From Acrocarpospora phusangensis (GTDB taxonomy: Bacteria > Actinomycetota > Actinomycetes > Streptosporangiales > Streptosporangiaceae): a stretch of 64,000 bases of DNA. The stretch lies in the NCBI RefSeq assembly GCF_016862995.1, contig NZ_BOOA01000004.1, positions 124,001-188,000 on the forward strand, in the 5' to 3' direction. Position numbers and translations under genes: made by a program. This document shows positions 20,676-31,586 of the stretch, piece after piece (the first letter of the stretch is position 1; the number at the start of each line of letters is the position of its first letter). Under the pieces are notes generated by a model, which was not told where the DNA came from, searched no databases, and saw only the letters and a program-made list of their open reading frames with translations.

Positions 20676-21431
20676 GTGACGCCCCTTGAGGCGCTCGCGG
20701 TTTTCGCGGCGGGAGTCGCGGCCGGTGGGATCAACGCCGTGGTCGGGTCGGGATCGTTGATCACGTTCCCGACGCTGCTGGCGGTGGGTTATCCGCCGAT
20801 CGTGGCGAACGTGTCGAACAACGTCGGACTGGTTCCCGGCGGCGTCACCGGCGTACTGGGCTACCGGGCCGAGTTGCGCGGGCAGCGGGCCCGGCTGCTG
20901 CGGCTCGGGGCCGGGTCGGTGGCCGGGGCGCTGGTCGGGGGATTGCTGCTGCTCCGGCTGCCGGAGCAGGCGTTCCAGGTGATCGTGCCGGTGCTCATCG
21001 CGGTGGCGTGCGTGCTGGTGGTGGCGCAGCCGAAGCTCAACGTCTGGCTGGCCGAGCGGCGGCCGCACACGCACCCGCACGGCGGTCCGTGGCTCTGGCT
21101 GGGCGTGTTCGGGGCCGGCATGTACGGCGGCTACTTCGGCGCGGCGCAGGGAGTCGTGCTGATCGGGCTGCTGGGGGTCTTCCTGGACGAGGGGATCCAG
21201 CGGATCAACGCGGCCAAGAACCTGCTCTCACTGCTGGTCAACACCGCGGCGGCGCTGCTCTTCATCGTCATCGCCCAGGTCGACTGGGCGGCGGTGGCGC
21301 TGATCGCGGTCGGGTCCGCGCTGGGGGGCTTCGTGGGCGCCCGGGTCGGGCGGAAACTGCCCGCCGTGGTCCTGCGGGTGCTGATCGTGGTGGTGGGCGT
21401 CACCGCGATCGTTAAGCTCCTCACATCCTAA
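20676..21431 (+). CDS. TauE/SafE-type membrane exporter
   Basis: 251 residues from GTG with about eight hydrophobic segments. The N-terminal VAAGGINAVVGSGSLITFPTLLAVGYPPIVANVSN and the second half MYGGYFGAAQGVVLIGLLG are the two TSUP repeats. The family exports sulfite or sulfoacetate-type anions. Its closeness to the Rieske protein suggests a shared operon; the substrate is inferred. Confidence 0.92.
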   Translation: MTPLEALAVFAAGVAAGGINAVVGSGSLITFPTLLAVGYPPIVANVSNNVGLVPGGVTGVLGYRAELRGQRARLLRLGAGSVAGALVGGLLLLRLPEQAFQVIVPVLIAVACVLVVAQPKLNVWLAERRPHTHPHGGPWLWLGVFGAGMYGGYFGAAQGVVLIGLLGVFLDEGIQRINAAKNLLSLLVNTAAALLFIVIAQVDWAAVALIAVGSALGGFVGARVGRKLPAVVLRVLIVVVGVTAIVKLLTS

Positions 21432-21471
21432 AAAATGCGTACAAATGCTCGAATGTGGGTATGACTCTGGT

Positions 21472-21705
21472 GTGAAAGGGGATCGAGTAGAAATCGTGAT
21501 CGATGCGGGAGGCACCCCGCGCACCTACGAAGTCGTCGCCACCAAGGCCGGCCGTCGCGTCGAGGTGACCACCGGCCGCGGCATCGTCGAAGTCAGCGAA
21601 GTCACCAGGAACGGAACCCCTGTCCGTACCGCCCGTTTCATGTCCAACCGCATTCTCGCCCTGGTCGAGCACCCGGTGGACGACGGCCCCGCCCCGGCTC
21701 ATTGA
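21472..21705 (+). CDS. Small conserved-looking protein, unknown function
   Basis: 77 residues from a GTG (an ATG at 21445 is in frame). Beta-rich sequence VEIVIDAGGTPRTYEVVATKAGRRVEVTTGRGIVEVSEVTRNG resembles a small beta-barrel, with GTP/VRTARFMSNRILALVEH afterwards. Its stop codon TGA lies in the left end of the intergenic repeat at 21701. Family not recognised. Confidence 0.6.
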   Translation: MKGDRVEIVIDAGGTPRTYEVVATKAGRRVEVTTGRGIVEVSEVTRNGTPVRTARFMSNRILALVEHPVDDGPAPAH

Positions 21706-21780
21706 CGAGAAAACCGTCCCATAGACAGCCGTATGGCCCTGACCAGGCGATTCTGTCCAGATCACAACTTTCTCATTGAT
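21701..21780. repeat. Intergenic palindromic repeat, copy 1
   Basis: An 80-base element that shares most of its sequence with the one at 27650-27741: ends ATTGACGAGAAA and TTTCTCATTGAT, interior CGTCCCATAGACAGCCG and CTGACCAGGCG. It fills the whole gap between two convergent genes and contributes the stop codon of one. Relative to copy 2 it lacks about 12 bases of the inner right arm. Possibly a MITE- or REP-like element that serves as a bidirectional terminator. Confidence 0.75.
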
Positions 21781-22811
21781 TAGGAACCCTGGGACGGCTC
21801 TCCGGGGAGCGCGGCCGGGCTGGAGGCGCGCCCGAGCTCCGGGTCCCGCGAAGGCACGGGCGGCGCGGGCGGGCCGGCGATGCGGCCGATCTCCCCGTCC
21901 CGTGACGGCTGATCTCTCTGGTTGAACAGCCCGCCCAGGTTCTCCAGCGCCCGGCCCATCTCCGAGGGGACGATCCAGAGCTTGTTGGCGTCGCCCCTGG
22001 CGATCTCGGGGAGGGTCTTCAGGTACTGGTAAGCGAGCAGGCGGTCGTCGGGCGCGCCGTCGTGGATGGCCTTGAAGACCATCGCGATGGCGTCCGCCTC
22101 ACCTTTGGCGCGCATCGCCTTGGCCTCGGCGTCCGCCTGGGCGCGCAGCACGACCGCCTCGGCCTCGCCGCGGGCCTTGAGCACAGCCGCTTCGCGTTCG
22201 CCCTGCGCGGTGAGGATGGCCGACTGCTTGTTGCCCTCGGCGGTGAGGATGGCGGCGCGCTTGTCCCGGTCGGCGCGCATCTGCTTCTCCATCGAATCCT
22301 GGATGGAGGCCGGCGGGTCGATCGCCTTGAGCTCGACGCGGTTGACGCGGATGCCCCATTTGCCGGTGGCGTCGTCCAGCACCCCGCGCAGTTCGGTGTT
22401 GATCTCCTCGCGCGAGGTGAGCGTACGCTCCAGGTCCATGCCGCCCACGACGTTCCGCAGCGTCGTCACCGTCAGCTGCTCCACCGCGACGATGAAGCTC
22501 GCGATCTCGTACGTGGCCGCCTTCGGGTCGGTGACCTGGAAATAGATGACCGTGTCGATGGACACGACCAGGTTGTCCGAGGTGATCACCGGCTGCGGGG
22601 GGAATGTGACGACCTGCTCGCGGAGGTCCACCTCGACCTTGATCCGGTCGATGAACGGCACCACGATGTTGAGACCGGCGTTGAGGGTGCGGTGGTAGCG
22701 GCCGAACCGCTCCACGATCCTGGAGGTGGCCTGCGGGACGATTCTGATCGTCCTGGCCAAAGCGAAGCCAGCGACACCAACCACGATCAGGGCGGCGATG
22801 AGCTCAACCAT
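21780..22811 (-). CDS. SPFH/band-7 membrane protein (stomatin/paraslipin-like)
   Basis: 343 residues from the ATG at 22811; the longer frame to 22907 has no ribosome site. One N-terminal membrane helix (MVELIAALIVVGVAGFALA), the SPFH domain (IVPQATSRIVERFGRYHRTLNAGLNIVVPF) and a long Ala/Glu-rich coiled coil (AEGNKQSAILTAQGEREAAVLKARGEAEAVV). It forms membrane microdomain scaffolds in related bacteria. No NfeD-like partner gene is adjacent. Confidence 0.93.
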   Translation of the reverse strand: MVELIAALIVVGVAGFALARTIRIVPQATSRIVERFGRYHRTLNAGLNIVVPFIDRIKVEVDLREQVVTFPPQPVITSDNLVVSIDTVIYFQVTDPKAATYEIASFIVAVEQLTVTTLRNVVGGMDLERTLTSREEINTELRGVLDDATGKWGIRVNRVELKAIDPPASIQDSMEKQMRADRDKRAAILTAEGNKQSAILTAQGEREAAVLKARGEAEAVVLRAQADAEAKAMRAKGEADAIAMVFKAIHDGAPDDRLLAYQYLKTLPEIARGDANKLWIVPSEMGRALENLGGLFNQRDQPSRDGEIGRIAGPPAPPVPSRDPELGRASSPAALPGEPSQGS

Positions 22812-22885
22812 GCTCCACTCCAGTCTTTTGACCCCGGCTGGAATGCTATTTGGTTTTGCTGATTCGTGTGGATTAAGCCGACATA

Positions 22886-23674
22886 TCAAAAAGGCCGCGC
22901 ATACCACCGGCCATTGTCGCCGCGGTCCAGGCTGAGCGGCACGCCGAACGTCTTGGACAGATTGTCGGTGGTCATGACCTGCTCCAGCGGCCCCTGCGCC
23001 ACGACCGAGCCGTGCCGCAGCAGCATCCCGTGGGTGAAGCCAGCGGGCACCTCCTCCACGTGGTGGGTGACCAGCACCATCGTGGGCGAGCGCGAGTCAA
23101 GGGCCAGCGCGGACAGCCGCCGGACCAGGTCCTCGCGGGCGGCCACGTCGAGACCGGCGGCGGGCTCGTCCAGCAGCAGCAGTTCAGGGTCCGGCATGAG
23201 CGCACGAGCGATCTGTACGCGTTTGCGCTCCCCCTCCGACAGCGTGCCGAACCGGCGCCGGATCAGGTGCGCGCAGCCCAGCTGGTCGATCAGTTCGACC
23301 GCGCGGGTGACGTCGTTGGAGTCGTACTCCTCCGTCCAGCGGCCGAGAATCGCGTACGAGGCGGTCAGCACGAGGTCGATGACCTTCTCCTCCGGCGGCA
23401 CCTTCTCGGCCAGCGCCGAACTGGCCAGCCCGATCCTGGGCCGCAGCTCGAACACGTCGGTCTGGCCCAGACGCTCGCCGAGGATCTCCACCGAGCCTTC
23501 GGTGGGGAACAACAACGCCGCCGCGACCTGCAGCAACGTCGTCTTGCCCGCGCCGTTGGGGCCGATCACCACCCAGCGTTCGTCCTCACGCACCGCCCAG
23601 TCGATGCCGCGCAAGAGCGCCGCCCCGTCTCTCCGGACGGCCACGTCCTGCAGCCGAAGCACCTGACCGCCCAC
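22886..23674 (-). CDS. ABC transporter ATP-binding protein, orphan
   Basis: 262 residues from GTG at 23674 behind GGGAGGGGG; the frame continues to 23896 but that part overlaps the divergent gene and is not protein-like. Walker A is GPNGAGKT, signature LSEGERKRV, Walker B LLLLDEPAAGLD, switch VTHHVEEVP. It resembles iron-chelate or ModF-type stand-alone ATPases. No permease is adjacent, so the role is open. Confidence 0.92.
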   Translation of the reverse strand: MGGQVLRLQDVAVRRDGAALLRGIDWAVREDERWVVIGPNGAGKTTLLQVAAALLFPTEGSVEILGERLGQTDVFELRPRIGLASSALAEKVPPEEKVIDLVLTASYAILGRWTEEYDSNDVTRAVELIDQLGCAHLIRRRFGTLSEGERKRVQIARALMPDPELLLLDEPAAGLDVAAREDLVRRLSALALDSRSPTMVLVTHHVEEVPAGFTHGMLLRHGSVVAQGPLEQVMTTDNLSKTFGVPLSLDRGDNGRWYARPF

Positions 23675-23735
23675 GACGGTCCCCCTCCCGATCGAACCAG
23701 CTCTAGCAAAACCTATTGCAGGACGAGCGCATATC

Positions 23736-24531
23736 GTGGATCGGGTGCGCACCGATTCACCGATCTCACCCACCCTCGTCGCCTGGGCCAATGCCTGGCT
23801 GACCGGGCACGTCGGGCTGGACGAGGCCGTGGACCGGGTCGAACGCGCCGCGGGCCCGCAGCTCGTGGCCGTCCCCGTGGACGCGTCCCCAGCCACCGAA
23901 GCGGGGCATCACCCCGAACTTTCCGCGCCCGCCGACCTCACTGTGGCGGAAGTCACCGACGTGCCGCTGCGCGGGTTCCTGGCGGACCTGCGCGCGGACG
24001 GGCTGACCTCGTTCCGGCTGGCGCTGCCCGCGCCCGGCGACCCGCTGGGGCTGACCGGGCCGCCGCCGTTCACCCGCGCGGCGCTGGACGCCGGGCAGGC
24101 GGCGATCGCCGTCCTGGCCGGCCGGCGGCTCGGGCTGGTGCCGGCCGCCGACCGGCGCGGCTCCTCCTACGCGGGCGTCCGGTGGACGGCCATGCCCGCC
24201 GCCCCCAACGACGCGGACATCCCGCAGCTGGCCGAGGCCGAGCACGCGCTCACGCTCACCATGCGCTCGGCCACCGACGCGCTGGTCGGCGTGGACGGCC
24301 CCGCGCAGGGTTTCCCCTCGCTGGACGGCGCCGACGAGGCCCTCGCCCCCGGCTACCCCGGCAGGGCGCACCGGCTGGGCGCGCTGGCCTCCCGGCTCGC
24401 GCTCGCGCTGCGCCTCGCCGAGGAACGCGGCCTCACCTCCGGGCAGCTCACCGCCCGCGGTCAGGCCCTGCGCGACCTCGACCGCGCCGTACGGCGGGCC
24501 AGGGTCGCGGCCCACCACGCGATCGTGGAGC

Positions 24532-24545
<14 letters not shown>
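23736..24545 (+). CDS. Hypothetical protein
   Basis: 269 residues from GTG. Ala/Leu-rich, soluble, with no signal or known motif. It contains GPPPFTRAALDAGQAAIAV, GLVPAADRRGSSYAGVRW and a C-terminal helical bundle (LASRLALALRLAEERGL). Divergent from the ABC ATPase gene with a 61-base gap, and its last 14 bases overlap the end of the convergent kinase gene. Confidence 0.75.
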
Positions 24546-26700
<2,155 letters not shown>

Positions 26701-26834
26701 GTCGGGCTTCCCCCATCATCCCGAATCTCGAAATTTACCACCAAGATTGTAGTGAGAGAAGATCGCCTTCCTCATTCCAAAGTGATAATCATCGGATATA
26801 CGGGGATTACCATGACTCATCCAACGGAGACTCC

Positions 26835-27527
26835 ATGCGCCGCACTGCCGGCATGCTCGCAGGGCTCGCCTTCTTAGTTCCGCTCGCCGCGACGCCCGCC
26901 ACCGCCAAGACGGCCGCCACCACGACTGCCACCACGACTGCCACCGCCGCCGTCACCGCCGCGAAGACGTCCGCGGCCGCCGCGGGGAAGCGCGAGCCCT
27001 ACGCCAACTTCAAGATCCACCACGTGAGCTACCCGAAGAAGGCCAAGGCGGGTAGCAAGATCACATACAGCTTCCAGATCACCAATGTCGGCCCGCACAG
27101 CGCCGACTACTACTACATCGGCGGCATCCTGCCCAAGGGCATCGTGAGCAAGCTCAAATGGGGCGGCCCGAAGGGCACCGACTGCCTCTGGGAGGGCCGC
27201 GAGTTCTGGTGCTGGCCGCCGCCGATCCTCTACCCCAACCCGGCGGAGAACCAGACCGACACCACCTGGCTGACCATCCAGGTCACCCTGCTGAAGGGCA
27301 CCCGGGGCACCGCCACGGCCAAGCTCGGCGCCATCACCTACGACGTCCCCACCGGCGCGGAGAACCTGGACAAGCGCCAGCTCAAGGAGCTCGGCATCGA
27401 CGGCTGGATCACCACCAGAACCGTCAAGACCAAGATCGTCGCCCCCGGCTCCCGCGTCTACGTGCCCCCGCCCCCCAAGCCCACCCCCAGCCGCACCCCC
27501 GACCGCAACCGCAAGAAGGGCACCTGA
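26835..27527 (+). CDS. Secreted protein with DUF11-like domain, paralogue of 31587 gene
   Basis: 230 residues from ATG. Signal peptide MRRTAGMLAGLAFLVPLAATPATA, then a Thr/Ala-rich low-complexity linker (TTTATTTATAAVTAA) and a domain starting FKIHHVSYPKKAKAGSKITYSFQITNVGPHSADYYYIGG. Two cysteines sit in TDCLWEGREFWCWPP. The last part is proline-rich (PPPPKPTPSRTPDRN). It shares the domain, including YDVPTGA-x-x-LD-x-x-x-LKELGI-x-GW, with the protein encoded at 31587-32123. Function unknown, probably surface or secreted. Confidence 0.82.
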   Translation: MRRTAGMLAGLAFLVPLAATPATAKTAATTTATTTATAAVTAAKTSAAAAGKREPYANFKIHHVSYPKKAKAGSKITYSFQITNVGPHSADYYYIGGILPKGIVSKLKWGGPKGTDCLWEGREFWCWPPPILYPNPAENQTDTTWLTIQVTLLKGTRGTATAKLGAITYDVPTGAENLDKRQLKELGIDGWITTRTVKTKIVAPGSRVYVPPPPKPTPSRTPDRNRKKGT

Positions 27528-27634
27528 CCCCCAGCCCTGAACCGGGGAATCCAGCCCCTCCCACCCGGCCGTCCGCTCTCACGAGCACGGCTACCCGGAC
27601 ACGCCCACCCCGGCCACCGTCCTCGCGAACAGCG

Positions 27635-27661
27635 GATTAACGAGGTCGTATTAACGAGAAA
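27635..27661. repeat. Partial duplicate of repeat terminus
   Basis: GATTAACGAG at 27635-27644 repeats the start of the copy-2 left terminus (ATTAACGAG at 27650-27658) 15 bases earlier, as if the end of the element was duplicated or a target repeat was kept. Confidence 0.4.
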
Positions 27662-27742
27662 CCCGTCCCATAGACAGCCGCACGCCCCCTGACCAGGCGG
27701 TTCTCCGCGACGGCTGTCCGGATCACGACTTTCTCGTTAATA
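27649..27742. repeat. Intergenic palindromic repeat, copy 2, with 13-bp terminal inverted repeats
   Basis: Perfect terminal inverted repeats TATTAACGAGAAA (27649-27661) and TTTCTCGTTAATA (27730-27742). A second, inner pair is GACAGCCG and CGGCTGTC. The sequence matches the element at 21701-21780 along most of its length. It lies between convergent genes, so it can act as a terminator for both strands. Confidence 0.8.
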
Positions 27743-27770
27743 GCTCACACCCGCCGACAACGAGGCGCAA

Positions 27771-28406
27771 TCAGGCCAGTCCATGGCGGACCGCGTAGAG
27801 GGCGGCCTGGGTTCGGTCCTGGACGCCCAGTTTCATGAGGACGTTGGAGACGTGGGTCTTGACGGTCTTCTCGGCGACGTGGAGTTCGCGGGCGATCTCC
27901 CGGTTGGACCGGCCGGCGGCGATGAGGCAGAGAACCTCGCGTTCGCGGTCGGTCAGCAGGACCGGGGTCGCGGGAGGGTCGGGCCGCGGGCCGTCGAGCA
28001 TGGCGTCGGCGGCCTCGGGAGCCAGCAGGACCTGGCCGCCGTGGACCGTGCGGATGGCGCGGACCAGGGCGGCCGGGTCCACGTCCTTGTAGAGGAAGCC
28101 GGCGGCCCCGGCGCGCATGGCCGGAGCCACGTCCGCGCGGTCGCTGACCGAGGTGAGCACGATGGCGCGCACCTTCAGATCCCGGGAAGCCAGGTCCCGT
28201 AGCGCGCCGAGGCCGTCCAGCCGGGGCATCTTCAGGTCCAGCAGGAGCACGTCGGGATCGAGCGACGCCGCCAGGGCCACGGCCTCCTCGCCGTCCGCGG
28301 CCTCGCCTACCACCTCGATGTCGCCCTGGACCTCCAGGAACGTCCGCAGACCCTGACGCACGATCGGATGGTCGTCGGCGATCAGCACGCGGATGACGTC
28401 GCTCAT
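27771..28406 (-). CDS. NarL/FixJ-type response regulator
   Basis: 211 residues from the ATG at 28406 ([20 protein letters not shown]). The receiver has the phosphorylated Asp in [14 protein letters not shown] and Lys in LYKDVD. The C-terminal LuxR helix-turn-helix is [44 protein letters not shown]. Cognate kinase lies directly upstream; between them is a 74-bp duplication that creates a small linking ORF. Confidence 0.96.
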   Translation of the reverse strand: MSDVIRVLIADDHPIVRQGLRTFLEVQGDIEVVGEAADGEEAVALAASLDPDVLLLDLKMPRLDGLGALRDLASRDLKVRAIVLTSVSDRADVAPAMRAGAAGFLYKDVDPAALVRAIRTVHGGQVLLAPEAADAMLDGPRPDPPATPVLLTDREREVLCLIAAGRSNREIARELHVAEKTVKTHVSNVLMKLGVQDRTQAALYAVRHGLA

Positions 28407-28507
28407 ACCGGCACCACCAGCCGCACCGCCGTCCAGCCCCACGGTTCAGGGGTCACATCGAAGGAGATGACGTCGCTCATACCGGCACCACCAGCCGCAC
28501 CGCCGTG
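28393..28507 (-). repeat. 74-bp tandem duplication at kinase/regulator junction
   Basis: The junction sequence (rc) GGTATGAGCGACGTCATC occurs twice, with the start ATG at 28406 and again at 28480, exactly 74 bases apart. Each copy includes the end TAVRLVVPV of the kinase and the start MSDVI of the regulator. The copies differ mainly in the coding part before the repeat end. Confidence 0.9.
28403..28480 (-). CDS. 25-codon linking mini-ORF made by the duplication
   Basis: ATG at 28480 overlaps the kinase stop (ATGA) and its own stop overlaps the regulator ATG in the same way. The peptide starts [15 protein letters not shown] and ends TAVRLVVPV, a copy of the kinase C-terminus joined to the regulator N-terminus. 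It may merely be a relic that keeps translational coupling; no independent function is claimed. Confidence 0.45.
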   Translation of the reverse strand: MSDVISFDVTPEPWGWTAVRLVVPV

Positions 28508-29616
28508 CCGCCCGACGGGTTCGGGGTGATGTCGAGGGAGCCGCACGCGGACTCGGCGCGGTCGCGCATGGAGGCCAGCCCGAGGCCGCGGGACTCGCTG
28601 TCGACCAGGTCGAAGCCCTTGCCGTCGTCGGAGATCTCCAAGGTGAGCCGGGAATCCGCGCGGGTGAGCGCGACGGTGATCACGCAGGAGCCGGCGTGCC
28701 GGAGCGCGTTGTGCAGGGCCTCCTGGGCGACCCGGAGCACGGCCACCTCCGCGGCCGGGGACAGGTCCTCCGGCAGCTCGCCCTCGGCGGCGAAGGAGAT
28801 CTGGACCGGATGCAGCCGATCCAGCAGGGCCACGTGTTTGCGCAGGGTCTCCACCAGGCCGTGACGGTCCAGCTCGGCGGGCCGCAGCTCGACGATGACC
28901 GCGCGCAGTTCGGCGAGGGCCTCCCCGGCCAGCCGCTGGACCAGGTCCAGTTCGCGGGCCGCCCGCTTCGGATCGGACTCCAGCAGCGCCGCGGCCGCGC
29001 GGGCGGTCAGCCGGAGCGAGAACAGCTTCTGGGTGACGGCGTCGTGCAGCTCCTGCGCCATCCGGGTGCGTTCCTCGACGACGGTGAGCTCGCGGCTCCG
29101 CTCGTACAGCCGGGCGTTGATGAGGGCGATCGCGGCGTGCGCGGCGAACAGGGTGAGCAGTTCCTCGTCGGCGGCGGTGAAGCCGCCGGGAGTGCGCTTG
29201 TTGGCCAGGAAGATGATCCCGAGAACCTGGTCCCCGTCCAGGATCGGCACCCCGAGGAAGTCCTTCAGCACCGGATGCGCCTTCGGCCACCACTCGAAGC
29301 GCGGGTCGCGTCTCAGGTCGGGCAGCCGCACCGGCGCGCCCTCGCGCAGCATCGCGCCGAGCATGCCGTGCTGCCGCGGCGTCGGGCCGATGGCCTCCCA
29401 CTGCTCGTCGGAGATCCCCTCGGCCACGAACTGCGCGAACGCCCCCTGGTCGTCGGGCACCCCCAGCGCCGCATACCGCGCGTCCAGCAGCCGGCTGGCC
29501 GAGCGGACGATCACCTGGAGCACCTCCCGGGCCGACAGATGCCGGGTCACCGCGAGCACGGCCGAGCTCACGGCGTGCAACACCGCGTCCCGCTCCCCCG
29601 AGTCCACTCCCGCCAT
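28477..29616 (-). CDS. GAF-domain sensor histidine kinase (NarL-system type)
   Basis: 379 residues. A GAF domain (about 30-180) is followed by the HisKA_3 dimerisation helix with the phospho-acceptor His in RMAQELHDAVTQKLFSL. The ATPase domain contains VAQEALHNALRHA (N box) and SDDGKGFD plus GLGLASMRDRAE (G boxes). No membrane segment, so a cytoplasmic sensor, possibly of redox or gas ligands as in DevS-type kinases. Partner regulator is encoded just downstream. Confidence 0.95.
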   Translation of the reverse strand: MAGVDSGERDAVLHAVSSAVLAVTRHLSAREVLQVIVRSASRLLDARYAALGVPDDQGAFAQFVAEGISDEQWEAIGPTPRQHGMLGAMLREGAPVRLPDLRRDPRFEWWPKAHPVLKDFLGVPILDGDQVLGIIFLANKRTPGGFTAADEELLTLFAAHAAIALINARLYERSRELTVVEERTRMAQELHDAVTQKLFSLRLTARAAAALLESDPKRAARELDLVQRLAGEALAELRAVIVELRPAELDRHGLVETLRKHVALLDRLHPVQISFAAEGELPEDLSPAAEVAVLRVAQEALHNALRHAGSCVITVALTRADSRLTLEISDDGKGFDLVDSESRGLGLASMRDRAESACGSLDITPNPSGGTAVRLVVPV

Positions 29617-29665
29617 GCCCTCACCCTAGGCCGCCGCACCGACATTCTCCTCGGCCATTCTCCTC

Positions 29666-29677
29666 GGCCGTACGGCC
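29666..29677. promoter_or_regulatory. Palindrome in divergent promoter of kinase and SDR genes
   Basis: GGCCGTACGGCC is a perfect 12-bp palindrome 49 bases before the kinase start, next to two direct copies of CATTCTCCTCGGC. A candidate operator for the response regulator; not proven. Confidence 0.4.
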
Positions 29678-29777
29678 TAGGCCGATGAGCCCCCGGCCGC
29701 CGGACCTTCCGCCCGATGTGCGCGAATCCCCGGATTCCTAGCGTGAAAGCTCCCAGGAACTCCCAGGAGGGTGTGAC

Positions 29778-30440
29778 ATGAAGCACGCACTGATCACCGG
29801 CGCGTCGCGTGGGCTCGGCCTCGCTCTGGCCCGGGCGCTGGCCGCCGAGGGCTGGTCGCTCACGCTGACCGCGCGCGGCGCGGCGGACCTGCACGCCGCC
29901 GCCGCGGAACTGGGCGCGACCGCCATCCCCGGCGACGTCACCGACGCGGCGCACCGGGAGCGGCTGGCGCGAGCCGTACCGGAACTGGATCTGCTGGTGA
30001 ACAACGCGAGCGGGCTGGGGCCCGTGCCGTTGCCGGTGCTGGCCGACTATCCCGTGGACGGGCTGCGGGAGGTGCTGGAGTCGAACGTGCTCGCGCCGCT
30101 GGGGTTGATCCAGGCGACCCTGCCCGCGCTGCGGGAACGGAAGGGCGCGATCATCAACATCTCCTCGGACGCGGCCGTGGAGGCGTACGAGGGCTGGGGC
30201 GGTTACGGCGCGAGCAAGGCGGCCCTGGAGCAGCTGTCGCACGTGCTGGCCGCCGAGGAGCCGGACGTGGCGGTCTGGTGGGTGGACCCGGGCGAGATGC
30301 GGACCGGGATGCTCGCCGACGCGATCGGCGCGGAGGAGGCCGCCACCGCCGACGAACCGGAGGCGGTCGCGCCCGCCCTGGTCACGCTGCTCGAACGCCG
30401 CCCGGCCAGCGGCCGGTTCACCCGGGACGGCCTGGCATGA
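29778..30440 (+). CDS. Short-chain dehydrogenase/reductase
   Basis: 220 residues from ATG behind CAGGAGG. Rossmann motif TGASRGLG (residues 7-14), NNAS, Ser in NISSDAAVEAY and catalytic YGASKAALEQ. NAD(P)-dependent oxidoreductase of unknown substrate. Its stop overlaps the start of the QueA-like gene (ATGA), implying co-translation. Confidence 0.93.
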   Translation: MKHALITGASRGLGLALARALAAEGWSLTLTARGAADLHAAAAELGATAIPGDVTDAAHRERLARAVPELDLLVNNASGLGPVPLPVLADYPVDGLREVLESNVLAPLGLIQATLPALRERKGAIINISSDAAVEAYEGWGGYGASKAALEQLSHVLAAEEPDVAVWWVDPGEMRTGMLADAIGAEEAATADEPEAVAPALVTLLERRPASGRFTRDGLA

Positions 30441-31435
30441 GCATCGACTTCGCCCTCCCGCCGGTACGGGAGGCGCACGAGCCGCCGGAGGCGCGCGGCC
30501 TGGCCAGGGACGCCGTCCGGCTGATGGTCTCGCGCCGGGACACCGGCGAGATCACCCACCACACGTTCACCGACCTGCCCTCCATCCTCACGCCGGGCGA
30601 CCTGCTGGTGGTCAACAACTCCGCGACGCTGCCGGCCGCCGTCCGGCTGGACCGGCTGGCCGTGCACTTCTCCACCGAACTCCCGTCCGGCGAGTGGCTG
30701 GTGGAACTGCGCCGCCGTACGCCTGCCGCCACCGAGCCCTACGCGGGTGGCGCCCCCGGCGAGTGGCTGCCGCTGCCCGGCCGGGCCACCCTGCGCCTGA
30801 TCGCCGCCGAGACCTCCCGCCTGTGGCGCGCCCGCCTCGACCGCGACGTGCCCGCCTACCTGGCCAGGTACGGCACCCCGATCCGCTACTCCTACGTCGA
30901 GCAGGACTGGCCGCTGGAGCACTACCAGACCGTGTTCGCGGTCGAACCGGGCAGCGCGGAGATGCCCAGCGCGGGCCGCCCGTTCACCGCGGCGCTGGTC
31001 ACGGGCCTGGTCTCCCGGGGCATCACGGTGGCCCCGATCACGCTGCACACCGGAGTCGCCTCCCCGGAGAAGGACGAACCCCCGTATCCCGAACGCTTCG
31101 CCATCCCCGAGCGGACCGCGCGCCTCGTCAACCTGACCCGCGCGTCCGGCGGCCGGGTGATCGCGGTCGGCACCACGGTGGTCCGCGCCCTGGAGACGGC
31201 GGCCCTGGACGGACCGGTCCGGGCGGTCTCCGGCTGGACCTCCCACATCGTCACGCCGGCCGAAGGCGTACGCGCGGTGGACGGGCTGGTCACCGGCCTG
31301 CACGAGCCGCGCAGCAGCCACCTGATGATGCTCTCGGCGGTCGCCGGGGCCGACCTGGTGGCGGCGTCGTACGCGGAGGCGCTGGCCGAGGGATACCTGT
31401 GGCACGAGTTCGGGGACGTCCACCTGCTGCTCTAG
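30437..31435 (+). CDS. QueA-like S-adenosylmethionine:tRNA ribosyltransferase-isomerase
   Basis: 332 residues from the ATG overlapping the SDR stop. Family hallmarks are GDLLVVNNSATLPA, YVEQDWPLEHYQTVFA, PSAGRPFTAALV, ITLHTGVASP and a C-terminal LMMLSAVAG. QueA makes epoxyqueuosine on tRNA. Here it is coupled to an SDR and no other queuosine gene is in the window; many actinomycetes have such QueA-like proteins without the full pathway, so the substrate may differ. Confidence 0.85.
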   Translation: MSIDFALPPVREAHEPPEARGLARDAVRLMVSRRDTGEITHHTFTDLPSILTPGDLLVVNNSATLPAAVRLDRLAVHFSTELPSGEWLVELRRRTPAATEPYAGGAPGEWLPLPGRATLRLIAAETSRLWRARLDRDVPAYLARYGTPIRYSYVEQDWPLEHYQTVFAVEPGSAEMPSAGRPFTAALVTGLVSRGITVAPITLHTGVASPEKDEPPYPERFAIPERTARLVNLTRASGGRVIAVGTTVVRALETAALDGPVRAVSGWTSHIVTPAEGVRAVDGLVTGLHEPRSSHLMMLSAVAGADLVAASYAEALAEGYLWHEFGDVHLLL

Positions 31436-31586
31436 TCGGTGACAAGACCGCTCCAAGTGGGCTGAGGGACGATACGAATCGAAAGCAAAAGTTGTTTACG
31501 TTTTGCGTCAAAGACTGATAAAAAGCTTTCCGGTTGATTTTGGGGGCATTTCTGACCCCCCCTTCGTCCTCCCTGGAGACATCCTC

